Source: Conchiformibius steedae (lineage in GTDB: Bacteria; Pseudomonadota; Gammaproteobacteria; Burkholderiales; Neisseriaceae). Taken from it: a stretch of 64,000 nt of DNA. The stretch is taken from the NCBI RefSeq assembly GCF_014054725.1, contig NZ_CP059563.1, forward strand, positions 720,868 through 784,867. The letters run 5' to 3'. The translations under genes and the position numbers were made by a program. Positions 15,608 to 24,232 of this stretch are shown piece by piece. Within the stretch, counting starts at the first letter, position 1. Each line of letters opens with the position of its first letter. The notes beneath the pieces are model-generated. The model had not been told where the DNA came from and did no database searches. It saw only the letters and a list, made by a program, of their open reading frames with translations.

Positions 15608-16315
15608 ATGAATTTACTGACTTTGGATTTTCAAGGCATGGCAGTTCATGCCAGCCGCGATGCTTGGTTTAACGCTACCGAAATTGCAGCGATGTTTGGC
15701 AAACAGCCCTATGAGTGGATTCGTTTACCCGAAACAGAGCAATACATTCAAGCCCTGTTAAAGCGGGCAGTACAACAAAACGAAAATTCAAATACGGGAA
15801 AATCCCGTATTTCAAAATCCCACTTTATCAAAACCAAGCGCGGCAATAGTGGGGGTACATGGTTACACCCCAAACTGGCAATTGCCTTTGCCCGATGGTT
15901 AAGCCCCGATTTTGCCGTGTGGTGTGATGAGCAGATTGAAAACCTGCTGCATCAACACCAGCAATGGCAACCTGCCCGCCACGAGCTGAAAAGCGTTACC
16001 AAGCTGAAAAACCGCCTGTTGAGAGACCAACGCGCCGCGCATGGTAAAACAACCCAATCCCACCATTTTATCAATGAAGCCCTGCTGGAATATGAAGCCT
16101 TAACGGGCAAGCGGCATATTGTCAGCCGTGATTTGCTGGACGTTACCCAAATTGCCGCATTAGATGCCATTACTGCCGAAAACACCGCGCTGATTGCACG
16201 GGATTTAAGCTACCAAGAGCGCAAAAGCCGTCTGCTGGTGTTTGCCAAAACCCTGAACTATCCGCCTGTTCAAGCACACCAGCGCAATGCGGCGAAATTG
16301 CGTTTTCATTCGTAA
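15608..16315 (+). CDS. KilA-N domain protein 1
   Basis: A 235-residue protein with an N-terminal KilA-N DNA-binding domain, residues about 1-110: MAVHASRDAWFNATEIAAMFGKQPYEWIRLPETEQYIQAL...GGTWLHPKLAIAFARWLSPDFAVWCDEQIENLL, the standard order of the family. The C-terminal part (SQSHHFINEALLEYEALTGKRHIVSRDLLDVTQIAALDAITAENTALIARDLSYQERK in outline) is helical and not recognised. Such proteins are phage or plasmid regulators, often acting as antirepressors. ATG 15608 follows AAAAGAGA; the longer frame from 15476 has no support. Confidence 0.82.
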   Translation: MNLLTLDFQGMAVHASRDAWFNATEIAAMFGKQPYEWIRLPETEQYIQALLKRAVQQNENSNTGKSRISKSHFIKTKRGNSGGTWLHPKLAIAFARWLSPDFAVWCDEQIENLLHQHQQWQPARHELKSVTKLKNRLLRDQRAAHGKTTQSHHFINEALLEYEALTGKRHIVSRDLLDVTQIAALDAITAENTALIARDLSYQERKSRLLVFAKTLNYPPVQAHQRNAAKLRFHS

Positions 16316-16377
16316 ACAACAGATTAACCCGCGTTTTGGTTGGGTAAAACACCCGAAACGCAAATTAGGAAAGTACC

Positions 16378-16929
16378 ATGATGCAAAAAATCATTGACGG
16401 CAACCGCCACACTTGGCAGAATAATTGCGTTGCTTTGAATCAAGCAATCGGGTTTGACAGCCTGAACAACGTGGCAAGCAAGCCGCCACAGCGTGCCAGC
16501 GCGTTTAAAACGACAGAGTACCGCAGCGGCATTTCTTACGCTTGCAATCCCCCAGTTTTGCCTTTTTACGGGAAACAGGGGCGGAAGGCTTTGCGCCTGC
16601 TGGTATCACGTTGCCAGTCTGTCAATCCGCCCTTTGTTTCCCGCCTTGCGTTTGACAGCGTATCAGCGGGGTTATTAAACCAACGTGAAAAGGCAGATTC
16701 CATGAATCCTACTGCTTCCATTGGCGTATCTGTGCGCCGTCCCCGTGCCGTGCGTAAGGGCTTTTCTAATCCCCTGTGCTTGCACACTTTACGCATTTTT
16801 CCCACATTCAGCCAAGCGAGCCGCTTTACACAGCAGCGTTTGCACCGCCGCCCTGATTACCGTTTAGCCATTCAGCAAACTGCCGCCGATACTTGGGCGG
16901 TGTGCCGTGTGATTGGTGGTGCTGTTTAA
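16378..16929 (+). CDS. Unknown 183-residue basic protein
   Basis: Not recognised. TAGGAAAG lies before the ATG and the frame is open over its length, but codon use and composition are odd: no acidic stretches, many R, S, P and aromatic residues. The C-terminal third starts at a second ATG (16701; MNPTASIGVSVRRPRAVRKGFSN) and could be translated alone. The arrangement, a poorly conserved leader followed by a short arginine-rich domain, recalls the Ash/Icd-like proteins next to P4-type regulators, but that is only a guess from position. Confidence 0.4.
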   Translation: MMQKIIDGNRHTWQNNCVALNQAIGFDSLNNVASKPPQRASAFKTTEYRSGISYACNPPVLPFYGKQGRKALRLLVSRCQSVNPPFVSRLAFDSVSAGLLNQREKADSMNPTASIGVSVRRPRAVRKGFSNPLCLHTLRIFPTFSQASRFTQQRLHRRPDYRLAIQQTAADTWAVCRVIGGAV

Positions 16930-17204
16930 GCGCGTATAAACCCATTGACAAACATTTGAGAATGGGGAAAAATGCCCGTTCTCTCTCAAAAGTTCGTAAG
17001 TCCCCGAATCGGCACGGGTAAAACGCCGTTTTTTCACGCCTATTCTATTTTGGCAGCCTGAAGTGTATCTGTGCTTCATGCGCCTATCACGGTTTGGGCG
17101 GTGTGCGGTAACGGTAACGTCCGCACTAGACTTACGACTAGAGAGAGCACCGCCGCCCCTTTACGGGCTTCCCACTCTCAAAATATCGTAAGGAGCATGA
17201 AATC
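16930..17204 (+). other. Gene-free region with strong hairpins, possible regulatory RNA
   Basis: Carries TTGACA at 16945-16950, then a 9-bp stem GAGAATGGG / CCCGTTCTC (16958-16983, one G-U), then a second short inverted repeat ACTAG-ACTTACG-ACTAG region near 17127-17143, and TTGGCAGCCTGAA (11 of 12 of an uptake word) near 17050. No frame of merit on either strand. Confidence 0.4.
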
Positions 17205-17573
17205 ATGCAAAATCAAACTATTCAAACCCCTGAACTTCCCCCTTTTGACACCAGCACTTATTCGGGCTTGGCAGGTTTATTGTCCAATCCCGCCTATCTT
17301 GCCCATGCCGAGCAGGTGTTTACGCACGGCGGCAAACTTGACCCTAAAGCCGTTTCTAACCTGAAATCCTGTGCCGAAGGCACTATTAACACTTTAGGCA
17401 ATGTTCAGGCTGTGTTTGCCAAGCTGGTTATGGCAAATACTGAAGCCCGCACTTGGGTTGTGCCTGATGCCGAGATTGCATTTGCACAGTTTGAATTATC
17501 GGTTATGTTGGGGGAAGTGATGCCCCTGCTGCACCATATCTATAACACTTTCCAATCTGATTTAGACCGCTAA
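17205..17573 (+). CDS. Unknown 122-residue soluble protein of the element
   Basis: Not recognised. A strong TAAGGAG precedes the ATG. The protein is mostly helical (GLAGLLSNPAYLAHAEQVF, PKAVSNLKSCAEGTINTLGNVQAVFAKLVMAN, AEIAFAQFELSVMLGEVMPLLHHIYNTF) with no signal peptide, membrane segment or catalytic motif. It sits between the hairpin region and the triple operator of the KilA-N/KilAC regulator, so it may belong to the early or regulatory block of the element. Confidence 0.65.
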   Translation: MQNQTIQTPELPPFDTSTYSGLAGLLSNPAYLAHAEQVFTHGGKLDPKAVSNLKSCAEGTINTLGNVQAVFAKLVMANTEARTWVVPDAEIAFAQFELSVMLGEVMPLLHHIYNTFQSDLDR

Positions 17574-17708
17574 TCCCTTTGAACCCCCAGCCTTGCCCGA
17601 AACGGCACGGCTGGCAAAGTGCAATCTGCGTAAATATTCAAGATGTTGAATTTAAACAAAAGCTGTGTTTGCAGGTTGCCGACTGACAAGCCGAAAAGCG
17701 GGCAGGGG

Positions 17709-17816
17709 GTTTTCTAAATTTTCAGAAAACGCCTGTACTGGTTTTTCTAAAAATCGGGAAAAACCCCCTTGCTTGTGATGTGCATAAATTCACGTTTACT
17801 AAAAATCAAGTAAACG
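17709..17816 (+). promoter_or_regulatory. Triple operator upstream of the KilA-N/KilAC gene
   Basis: Three inverted repeats with the same geometry: GTTTTCT-N8-AGAAAAC (17709-17730), GTTTTTCT-N8-GGAAAAAC (17741-17764), GTTTACT-N8-AGTAAAC (17794-17815, extended by C/G). All three spacers are A/T-rich and start with AAA. The consensus GTTTWCT-N8-AGWAAAC suggests one dimeric repressor binding three sites about 30-55 bp apart before the gene at 17837. Confidence 0.6.
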
Positions 17817-17836
17817 CATTGTTGGAGTAAAACACC

Positions 17837-18610
17837 ATGAATCCGATTATTGCCATTAACCAAATCCAAATCCGTCAAACCCACAACGGGCTGTATTGCC
17901 TGAACGACTTGCACCGTGCCGCAGGGAATGAAAAACGCCATCAGCCCAGCAATTGGCTGAACACCCAGCAAACGCAAGAACTGATTGCGGAACTGGAAAA
18001 AACGGGAAATTCCGTTATTGATGCAAATCAATCACTTAATCACACTACTGGAATTGCAGGAGTGAAACAAAATCAACAGGTTATCCAAGTTGTGAACGGC
18101 GGCGACCAACGCGGAACTTATGTTTGCCGTGATTTGGTTTACGCCTATGCGATGTGGATTAACCCGCGTTTTCATGTTTCGGTTATCCGTGCCTTTGATG
18201 CGCTGGTGTCGGGCAGTGTGAACGCCGTGCCGCAAACCCTGCCCGATGCCCTGCGCTTGGCTGCGGATTTGGCGGAACAGAATCAGCAGCAGCAAGCCCG
18301 CCTTGCCGTTGCCGAGCCGAAAGCGGCGGCGTTTGACGTGCTGTCGGGGCGCAATGATGCCTACAACATCACTTTGGTTGCCAAGCATTTGAACATGGGG
18401 CGCAAGGATTTGATTGCCTATTTGCGGGCGCATCAATGGATTTACGGCAAATCGCCCATTATGGCGAGTGCCAAAGCCGTCAAAGCGGGCGACATGATTC
18501 AGGTAAACGGGGTAAGCGAGCGCAACGGTGTGGATTACACGCAAGCCCTGATTACGTCCAAAGGGCAGGCAAAGCTGGCACAACACTTTGCGGGGGAGCG
18601 GCAAGCATGA
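17837..18610 (+). CDS. KilA-N / KilAC-type antirepressor (protein 2)
   Basis: A 257-residue regulator. Residues 1-110 are a KilA-N domain (IRQTHNGLYCLNDLHRAAGNEKRHQPSNWL...GTYVCRDLVYAYAMWINPRFHVSVIRAFDALV). A Q-rich linker follows (EQNQQQQARLAVAEPKAAAFD), then a KilAC domain (ITLVAKHLNMGRKDLIAYLRAHQWIYGK...), the phage antirepressor C-terminal module. It lies behind three operator-like repeats and its stop overlaps the primase start by four bases (ATGA), so the regulator and replication genes form one translation-coupled unit. Confidence 0.88.
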   Translation: MNPIIAINQIQIRQTHNGLYCLNDLHRAAGNEKRHQPSNWLNTQQTQELIAELEKTGNSVIDANQSLNHTTGIAGVKQNQQVIQVVNGGDQRGTYVCRDLVYAYAMWINPRFHVSVIRAFDALVSGSVNAVPQTLPDALRLAADLAEQNQQQQARLAVAEPKAAAFDVLSGRNDAYNITLVAKHLNMGRKDLIAYLRAHQWIYGKSPIMASAKAVKAGDMIQVNGVSERNGVDYTQALITSKGQAKLAQHFAGERQA

Positions 18611-19686
18611 GCGAACTGAAATACCGCGCACAGGGGCGTTGGCACGGCATTTTGGCTGCCGCAGGATTCCCTGCCGACTGTTTACGCAACAAACACCAGC
18701 CTTGTCCCATTTGCGGCGGCAAAGACCGTTTCCGCTTTGACGACAAGCAGGGTAACGGTACGTTTTTCTGCAACGGCTGCGGTGCGGGAGACGGTTTTAA
18801 GCTGCTGATGCTGTGGTTGGACTGTGATTTTAAAACCGCTGCCCGCCGTGTGTCTGAAATCTTGGGTATGGGTGCGCCCGCTGCCGCTACTGTGAGCCGC
18901 CCCGTTCCCACGCCGCCGCCGTCCGAGCCGAAACCTGAACCCGACCAGTTACCGCGCCTTGTGGCGTTGTGGGAAGCGGCGCAGCCTTTGAGCGATAAAG
19001 ACCCCGTTTGTGCCTATTTGCGGGGCAGGGGTTTGAGTGTGAATGCGCCCATTTCCAGCGAGCTGCGTTATCAGGCGGCGTTGCCGTATTGGGTAAAGGT
19101 GCAAGACGGCAGTTTTCGGCAATTAGGCACGTTTCCCGCCATGCTTGCCGCTATCCGCAGCACGGACGGACAGTTACAGGGTTTGCACCAAACCTATCTG
19201 CAAGGGCGCGTAAAGGGCAAACACACGCATTGGCAGAAAGCCGATTTGCGCCACCCCGAAACGGGCGAACCCTTACCCGCCAAAAAAATGCGTTCACGCT
19301 ACAGCGGCAGCGTATCGGGCACGGCGGTGCAGTTGGATGGTATCCGTGATGACGGCAGCCTGCTGGTGTGTGAAGGCATTGAAACCGCCCTTGCCGCGCG
19401 TGAGTTGTTTGCCTTGCCTGTATGGGCGGCATTGAGTGCCAACGGGGTACGCCAATGCGTTTTACCGGAAAGCGTGAAGCGTTTGCTGGTGTGTGCCGAC
19501 CATGACGAGCCGCGCCCGATTGGTTATGAAGCTGCCCGCCATTTGGCAGACCGTGCCACCAAACAGGGTATCCGTGTGCAGTTATGGCAACCCGAAACGG
19601 CAGGCGATGCGTTAGATGAGTTGCACCGCCGCCAACGTCCCGCCTACCGCATTTTGGAGAACCTGAACGCGGCAAAACAGCCGTAA
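18607..19686 (+). CDS. P4-type zinc-finger / TOPRIM primase
   Basis: A 359-residue primase. A zinc ribbon is formed by C33-x2-C36 and C55-x2-C58 (HQPCPICGGKDRFRF..., FFCNGCGAGDGF), exactly the P4 alpha-type Zn_ribbon. A proline-rich linker (residues 98-115) leads to the TOPRIM domain with the catalytic Glu in LLVCEGIETALAA (E256) and the acidic metal motif VCADHDE (D298, D300). The helicase part is on a separate gene downstream (20592). ATG 18607 is fixed by the four-base overlap with the upstream regulator. Confidence 0.88.
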   Translation: MSELKYRAQGRWHGILAAAGFPADCLRNKHQPCPICGGKDRFRFDDKQGNGTFFCNGCGAGDGFKLLMLWLDCDFKTAARRVSEILGMGAPAAATVSRPVPTPPPSEPKPEPDQLPRLVALWEAAQPLSDKDPVCAYLRGRGLSVNAPISSELRYQAALPYWVKVQDGSFRQLGTFPAMLAAIRSTDGQLQGLHQTYLQGRVKGKHTHWQKADLRHPETGEPLPAKKMRSRYSGSVSGTAVQLDGIRDDGSLLVCEGIETALAARELFALPVWAALSANGVRQCVLPESVKRLLVCADHDEPRPIGYEAARHLADRATKQGIRVQLWQPETAGDALDELHRRQRPAYRILENLNAAKQP

Positions 19687-19857
19687 CGCCACCCCAAAAA
19701 TGCCGTAACGCTGACCGATAAAAACGTTACAAAAGCCCCCTACCCTAGCGAAAAAACCCAGCCCCGCCGTTATGTTACGTTTGATTGTAACGCCCCCGAA
19801 AGGGGCAGGGCAGGGCAAGGGGCAACCAAGTAACCCGACACGAAAAGGATAGAACAC

Positions 19858-20577
19858 ATGGTTATCGCCTACACCGTATTTGCCCTGTCTTTGGGCGTAT
19901 TGCTGCTGTTTCTTGCCGTTCGCAAACTGCATCATCAGGAATTGGAACGGCAGTTAGAACAAGCGGAATGGAAAGCGCGTTATTACCAACAGGAAACGGA
20001 AATCGCTTTAAGCGTGTCCCGCAGCATCAGCAACACCATTGCGGCGCGTTTACAGGCTGTTTACGGCAGGGATTACGCCGATTACCTGATTGCCCGCCAA
20101 ATGAACCTGAACGCCCCTGAACCGCAGCCGCGTGAGCAAATGCAGATTACCATCAACCGCAATAGTGCGCCCGCTGCCATTGACCTGTATGCCGATGAAC
20201 ACCGCGCCGATGAACGTTGGGCGCGTGAGCGTGAACGCGAGCGGGCGCGTGAGCGGGAATATTCGGCAAATGTGCGCCATTCGGCAGCTTATACGCCGCC
20301 GCATCAATGGCAGCCGCAACCGCAAGCACCCTGCACCAGCAGCCCCATTCATCATGCGCCTTATGCTGATGATTATGATGATTGGCAAGACGAGCCGCGC
20401 CGTCCGTTTCAGCCGCAATGGGCTGATGATGATGTGTTGGACGTGGACGTTTATCCGCCCGTTTATCCCCCTGCCCTGACTGCACCGCCGCCCACGGGCA
20501 GACAACGCAAATACGCCAGCAATGCGGAACGCCAACGCGCCTACCGCGAGCGCAAACGCCGTCAATCATTCAACTGA
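19858..20577 (+). CDS. Membrane-anchored protein with basic C-terminal tail
   Basis: A 239-residue protein of unknown function. Residues 1-20 form one membrane helix (VIAYTVFALSLGVLLLFLAV), followed by a coiled-coil-like stretch (LERQLEQAEWKARYYQQETEI), an R/E-repeat run (about residues 122-136), a disordered P/Q/D-rich region with histidines, and a basic end (RKYASNAERQRAYRERKRRQ) of a type common in phage and plasmid proteins and probably nucleic-acid binding. Lying between primase and ATPase, it may tether replication to the membrane. AAAAGGA precedes the ATG; the 170-bp spacer before it holds a GTTAC-N8-GTAAC repeat at 19774-19791. Confidence 0.7.
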   Translation: MVIAYTVFALSLGVLLLFLAVRKLHHQELERQLEQAEWKARYYQQETEIALSVSRSISNTIAARLQAVYGRDYADYLIARQMNLNAPEPQPREQMQITINRNSAPAAIDLYADEHRADERWARERERERAREREYSANVRHSAAYTPPHQWQPQPQAPCTSSPIHHAPYADDYDDWQDEPRRPFQPQWADDDVLDVDVYPPVYPPALTAPPPTGRQRKYASNAERQRAYRERKRRQSFN

Positions 20578-20591
20578 AAGGAAAACCGATT

Positions 20592-22307
20592 ATGACTACC
20601 AATCCCCCCTTAATTGACCCCGACACCCTACCCGCCTACACCCCGCAGCCACGTTTTGAATGCAACAATAAGGGCGTGTACTACATACCCGTTAAAACCG
20701 ATAAAGACGGCAATGTTACCGATGGCGACCCCTTACGCCTTGCCGATGCTGTAGATTTGATTGGTACGGGTATGGATTTGCAAGGGAGCTACTACCGCGT
20801 TATCCGCTACCGCGACCGCATCAGCCGCCAAAACAAAACGGCATTGCTTGCCGCTGCCGAAATCGGCACAAATGCCTGTTGGCAGCGTTTGCAGGGCATG
20901 GGGATTACCGTTCAGGCGGGCAGGGTACGCCGCGAGCGTTTGAGTGATTACCTGCAAACCTTTGGTGCGAATACTGCCTACACCGTTACCGACAAAGCGG
21001 GTTGGTTAAACGGCAGCTATATTCTGCCAAGCGGCGAAATCTTGTCGCCTGACGATACCGAGCAGCAGCCTGTGATGTACAACGGCGACACCGGCAAGGC
21101 AGCCGCCTACACCAGCACGGGCAGCCTTGAGCAATGGCAGCAGCAAGTGTGCCGTTATGCCGCAGGAAACAGCCGTTTGTGCTTAGCAATCGGCACGGCA
21201 TTGGCTGCACCGCTGTTGGCATTGCTGCATGAGCCTAATGGCGGTTTCCACCTGTACGGAGACAGTTCGGACGGCAAAACCACCGCCGCCAAGGTTGCCC
21301 TATCCGTGTGGGGCGAAGCCGAAACCTTAAAAATGAGCTGGCGCGGTACGGATTTGGGCTTTTCCAATGCTGCCCTTGCCCGCAACGATGGTTTACTGGT
21401 ATTGGACGAAATTGGCGAAGCCAATCCGCGCACCATCAGCAAAACCGCCTATTCCGTGATTAACGGCAAATCCAAGCTGCAAGGCGCGAAAGACGGCGGC
21501 AACCGCCAGCAGTCCGAATGGCGCACCCTGTTACTGTCCACAGGCGAGCATACCTTGAAAAGCTATTTGGAACGGGCGGGCGACACATGGGAAGCGGGGC
21601 AGTCTGTGCGTTTACCCAGTATCCCCGCCGCCACCCGTTACGGCATTTATGAAAACCTGCACGGCTTTGGCAATGGTGCGGCATTGTCCGACCACCTGAA
21701 CGACACCATCACACACCAGCACGGCACGGCAGGGCGGGTATGGATTGCCCTGTTACAGCGCACCGACCCCGCTACTATCCGCGCTGCCCGTGATGCTTTC
21801 CTGCACACCCTGCCCGAATTGGACGGACAAGCCCTGCGCGTTGCCAAACGCTTTGCGCTGGTGTCGGCAGCATTGGAAACCGCCGTATCCGTTACGGGTT
21901 TGCCTGCTGGTGTCGGCATGGCGGGCATTAAGCAATGCTTTGATGATTGGTTAGCCCTGAACGGCGTAGGCAAATATGAAGACACCGTTATTATTGAACA
22001 GGCGGCAAACTTTATGCAGCAGTACGCCCATACTGCCTGTTTTACCGATTGGAACGCCAAGCCCTATTACAGCGACAAGCATTACGGTTATCGGCGCGAT
22101 TTGGGCGATGTGATTGAGTATTGGCTGACAAGCCAAACCTTTGAGCAGGATTTGTGCAAAGGCAGGGACAAGCTTAAAGCGTGCAAAGTGCTTTACGAAA
22201 TCCAATGGCTGCAAAAGAACGGCGAGCGTTGGCAGCACCAAAAGCGGGATAAAGGACGGTTTTATGTGTTTTCAGGCGCACAGCCGCCCGAAACCGAGCC
22301 AAGCTAA
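20592..22307 (+). CDS. DUF927-family ATPase/helicase
   Basis: A 571-residue P-loop protein of the DUF927 family found with phage and plasmid primases. Walker A is GDSSDGKTT (residues 223-231), Walker B LLVLDEIGEA (268-277), followed by the sensor-like LLLSTGEHTL. The N-terminal ~190 residues hold the conserved lead-in (KGVYYIPVKTDKDGN, VTDKAGWLNGSYILPSGEILSP). The C-terminus (about 470-571) carries a winged-helix-like domain. With the zinc/TOPRIM gene it makes a two-gene version of the P4 alpha primase-helicase. GAAAGG lies before the ATG. Confidence 0.87.
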   Translation: MTTNPPLIDPDTLPAYTPQPRFECNNKGVYYIPVKTDKDGNVTDGDPLRLADAVDLIGTGMDLQGSYYRVIRYRDRISRQNKTALLAAAEIGTNACWQRLQGMGITVQAGRVRRERLSDYLQTFGANTAYTVTDKAGWLNGSYILPSGEILSPDDTEQQPVMYNGDTGKAAAYTSTGSLEQWQQQVCRYAAGNSRLCLAIGTALAAPLLALLHEPNGGFHLYGDSSDGKTTAAKVALSVWGEAETLKMSWRGTDLGFSNAALARNDGLLVLDEIGEANPRTISKTAYSVINGKSKLQGAKDGGNRQQSEWRTLLLSTGEHTLKSYLERAGDTWEAGQSVRLPSIPAATRYGIYENLHGFGNGAALSDHLNDTITHQHGTAGRVWIALLQRTDPATIRAARDAFLHTLPELDGQALRVAKRFALVSAALETAVSVTGLPAGVGMAGIKQCFDDWLALNGVGKYEDTVIIEQAANFMQQYAHTACFTDWNAKPYYSDKHYGYRRDLGDVIEYWLTSQTFEQDLCKGRDKLKACKVLYEIQWLQKNGERWQHQKRDKGRFYVFSGAQPPETEPS

Positions 22308-22316
22308 CCACACCAG

Positions 22317-22348
22317 CCGCCCCGATAGTGGATTATTGGGGTGGTTTT
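22317..22348 (+). terminator. Terminator of the replication operon
   Basis: CCGCCCCGAT / ATTGGGGTGG stem with G-U pairs, then TTTT, 10 bases past the ATPase stop. Confidence 0.6.
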
Positions 22349-22416
22349 GATTGAATGTACATTACCTGTACATTACAATAGCGTTATATTATCCCCATCA
22401 CTAGGAGACAGCAATA

Positions 22417-22710
22417 ATGGGCTATTCAAACTTCAATATGCGCCTTGATGATGATTTACGCGCTGATGTTTACCCGATTTTAGAACAGTACGGATTAAGC
22501 CCCAGCCAAGCCGTGCGAATGTTTTTCAATCAGATTGCCCGCACGGGCAAAATCCCCTTATCGTTTGATTGGGCGGAAATTCCCATGCCTAACAACGAAA
22601 CCGCACAAGCCATCAGAGCGGGGCGGGCAGATTATCAGGCAGGCAGATTAACGGGCTATTCGGCTGATACTGCCGCGCAAGCATTAGCGGATATGGCAAA
22701 CCATGATTGA
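22417..22710 (+). CDS. RelB/DinJ-family antitoxin without toxin
   Basis: A 97-residue ribbon-helix-helix protein: NFNMRLDDDLRADVYPILEQYGLSPSQAVRMFFNQIARTGKIPLSF is the DinJ/RelB signature, followed by an extended toxin-wrapping segment. TAGGAG stands before the ATG. DinJ is normally followed by YafQ (RelE-type). The frame that overlaps its stop (ATG at 22704) runs only into a terminator and shows no RelE features, so the toxin has been lost. A short palindrome ATGTACATTACCTGTACAT at about 22356 could be its operator. Confidence 0.85.
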   Translation: MGYSNFNMRLDDDLRADVYPILEQYGLSPSQAVRMFFNQIARTGKIPLSFDWAEIPMPNNETAQAIRAGRADYQAGRLTGYSADTAAQALADMANHD

Positions 22711-22742
22711 AACCGTTTACCCAGCCAATAAAGCCCCTAGCA

Positions 22743-22777
22743 CCGCCCCCATTCTAAAAAAACAGGGGCGGTTTTTT
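22743..22777 (+). terminator. Terminator after relB
   Basis: CCGCCCC / GGGGCGG stem with a 15-base loop and a T6 tail. Confidence 0.75.
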
Positions 22778-24116
22778 ATGTATCAGACTTCAATTTGTCC
22801 ATCAGATTGTTTTGTGCCACATACAGCACACTGTTACCGTCCTTAATCACACCCAACAGGCGCAAATCTTTTAAGCCGTTTAAATCTTTGCGGGCGGTGT
22901 TTTCCGAAACGGCAAAATCATGGCTGACTTCTTTCACGCTGAACATTCTGCCTGTTTCCTTAACCGCTTTTTGCAAGATGCCTACCTGACGGTTATTCAA
23001 AGGCGTGTGCGTTTGGAAACGTGCGATTTGTGCCGAAAACTCTTTAAACACACGCTGCTTGTCGTTTACATAATCGTCCAATTCCCCAATCGCCCGCTTA
23101 ATGATTTCCGCCTGATGGTACAGAAAATAAGTTAAATCCAAATCATCATTTTCCACATACAGATAAGCGCGGGTGTATTGGGCGGGTGCGTTTTTCAACA
23201 GGCGGCTGATGGAAATATATTCAAACAGCCAATAGCCGCTTTTGAGCATAAACCAATAAAACAAAGCCCGTGCCGTCCGTCCGTTGCCGTCACCGAAAGG
23301 GTGGATAAACCCCATCAGAAAATGAATGGCAACCGCCTTAACAACAGGGTGGATAAAATCCTGCCCCGTCTGATTGTGGTTGGTATTGATAAAATCACAA
23401 AAATCCTGCATCAGTTCGTTTAAACGTGCCGATGGCGGCGGCTGGTACAGATTATTGCCGTCCCTGTCGCCGATAAAAAACTCGTCCGACTGCCGAAATT
23501 CCCCCGCAACAGCATGATTTTCAATCGCGTGAAGCGTGGCGATTTCGTGCATTTTTAAAATCATTTCCACACTTAACAAACTGTTTTTGTGTTTTAAAGC
23601 GTATTGCATCAGACGGTAATTGTTGAAAATCATCATTTCGTCTTTGGTGCGCGGCTTGCGTTCACTTTTCAGCATTTCTTTGGCAACTTTGCGGGTGGTG
23701 GACGCACCCTCAAGCTGTGCTGATGTAATGGCTTCTTCCATAATCAGCGATTTAATCAGAAATTTGCCTTGTTCCCGCCGACTTAAACCGTCCCCGCTGT
23801 TTACCGCCAATTGCCCCGCGCCATTCTTATCAATGAAGTGCAGCAGGGCTTGCAGCGAACTGGGGATATTGTAGGTAAATGTGTATTCGCCCAAAGCCAA
23901 AACACTTTGCGCTGCCTGACGGCTGATTTTGGTTGCCAGCCAAAGCGGTTCGGGGTTGCGGTAACGCCGTCTGAACTTATCCCAATGCAGATAACGCCCT
24001 TTTTCGTCCGTCATACCCATTTCGCTTTGATATTGCAAAACGCTTACCGCCTGTTCGGGTGTCGTCATGTGTGATTCTAATAGTTCCATCAAGGGTTTGG
24101 GCTTGGCAATTTTCAT
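22776..24116 (-). CDS. Fic-domain AMP-transferase with built-in inhibitory helix and HTH
   Basis: A 446-residue Fic protein, expected to attach AMP to a target protein hydroxyl. The catalytic loop HPFGDGNGR is complete at residues 272-280 and continues TARALFYWFML. An inhibitory motif S-x3-E-G (SAQLEG, residues 132-137) in an N-terminal helix makes it class II, self-inhibited. The C-terminal ~70 residues form a winged helix (MFSVKEVSHDFAVSENTARKDLNGL), suggesting DNA binding and autoregulation. It is the only gene of the element on the minus strand and has its own perfect operator repeat just upstream. It is a solo Fic with no Fic-antitoxin neighbour. Confidence 0.9.
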   Translation of the reverse strand: MKIAKPKPLMELLESHMTTPEQAVSVLQYQSEMGMTDEKGRYLHWDKFRRRYRNPEPLWLATKISRQAAQSVLALGEYTFTYNIPSSLQALLHFIDKNGAGQLAVNSGDGLSRREQGKFLIKSLIMEEAITSAQLEGASTTRKVAKEMLKSERKPRTKDEMMIFNNYRLMQYALKHKNSLLSVEMILKMHEIATLHAIENHAVAGEFRQSDEFFIGDRDGNNLYQPPPSARLNELMQDFCDFINTNHNQTGQDFIHPVVKAVAIHFLMGFIHPFGDGNGRTARALFYWFMLKSGYWLFEYISISRLLKNAPAQYTRAYLYVENDDLDLTYFLYHQAEIIKRAIGELDDYVNDKQRVFKEFSAQIARFQTHTPLNNRQVGILQKAVKETGRMFSVKEVSHDFAVSENTARKDLNGLKDLRLLGVIKDGNSVLYVAQNNLMDKLKSDT

Positions 24117-24125
24117 GGTTAAACC

Positions 24126-24149
24126 AACGCAATTTTGAGAAATTGCGTT
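24126..24149 (-). promoter_or_regulatory. Perfect 10-bp inverted repeat before the fic gene
   Basis: AACGCAATTT-TGAG-AAATTGCGTT, ending nine bases before the fic ATG; a likely operator, possibly for the HTH domain of Fic itself. Confidence 0.6.
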
Positions 24150-24232
24150 TATTAAAGCAGTTTTCTTATCTTTTGTATAATGGATTTTGACAACGGCAAT
24201 TAAATTACTTGTTTACTCTAAAACGTGATTTT

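Noticed and set aside
18032..18631. Long minus-strand frame opposite the KilA-N/KilAC gene
   Set aside because: Antisense shadow of a clear gene; composition (H, R, N, Q rich) is typical of such shadows.
12755..22318. CACACCAGCC words scattered through the element
   Set aside because: Six or seven loose matches in 10 kb of GC-mixed DNA, some inside terminators; not clearly above chance without counting.
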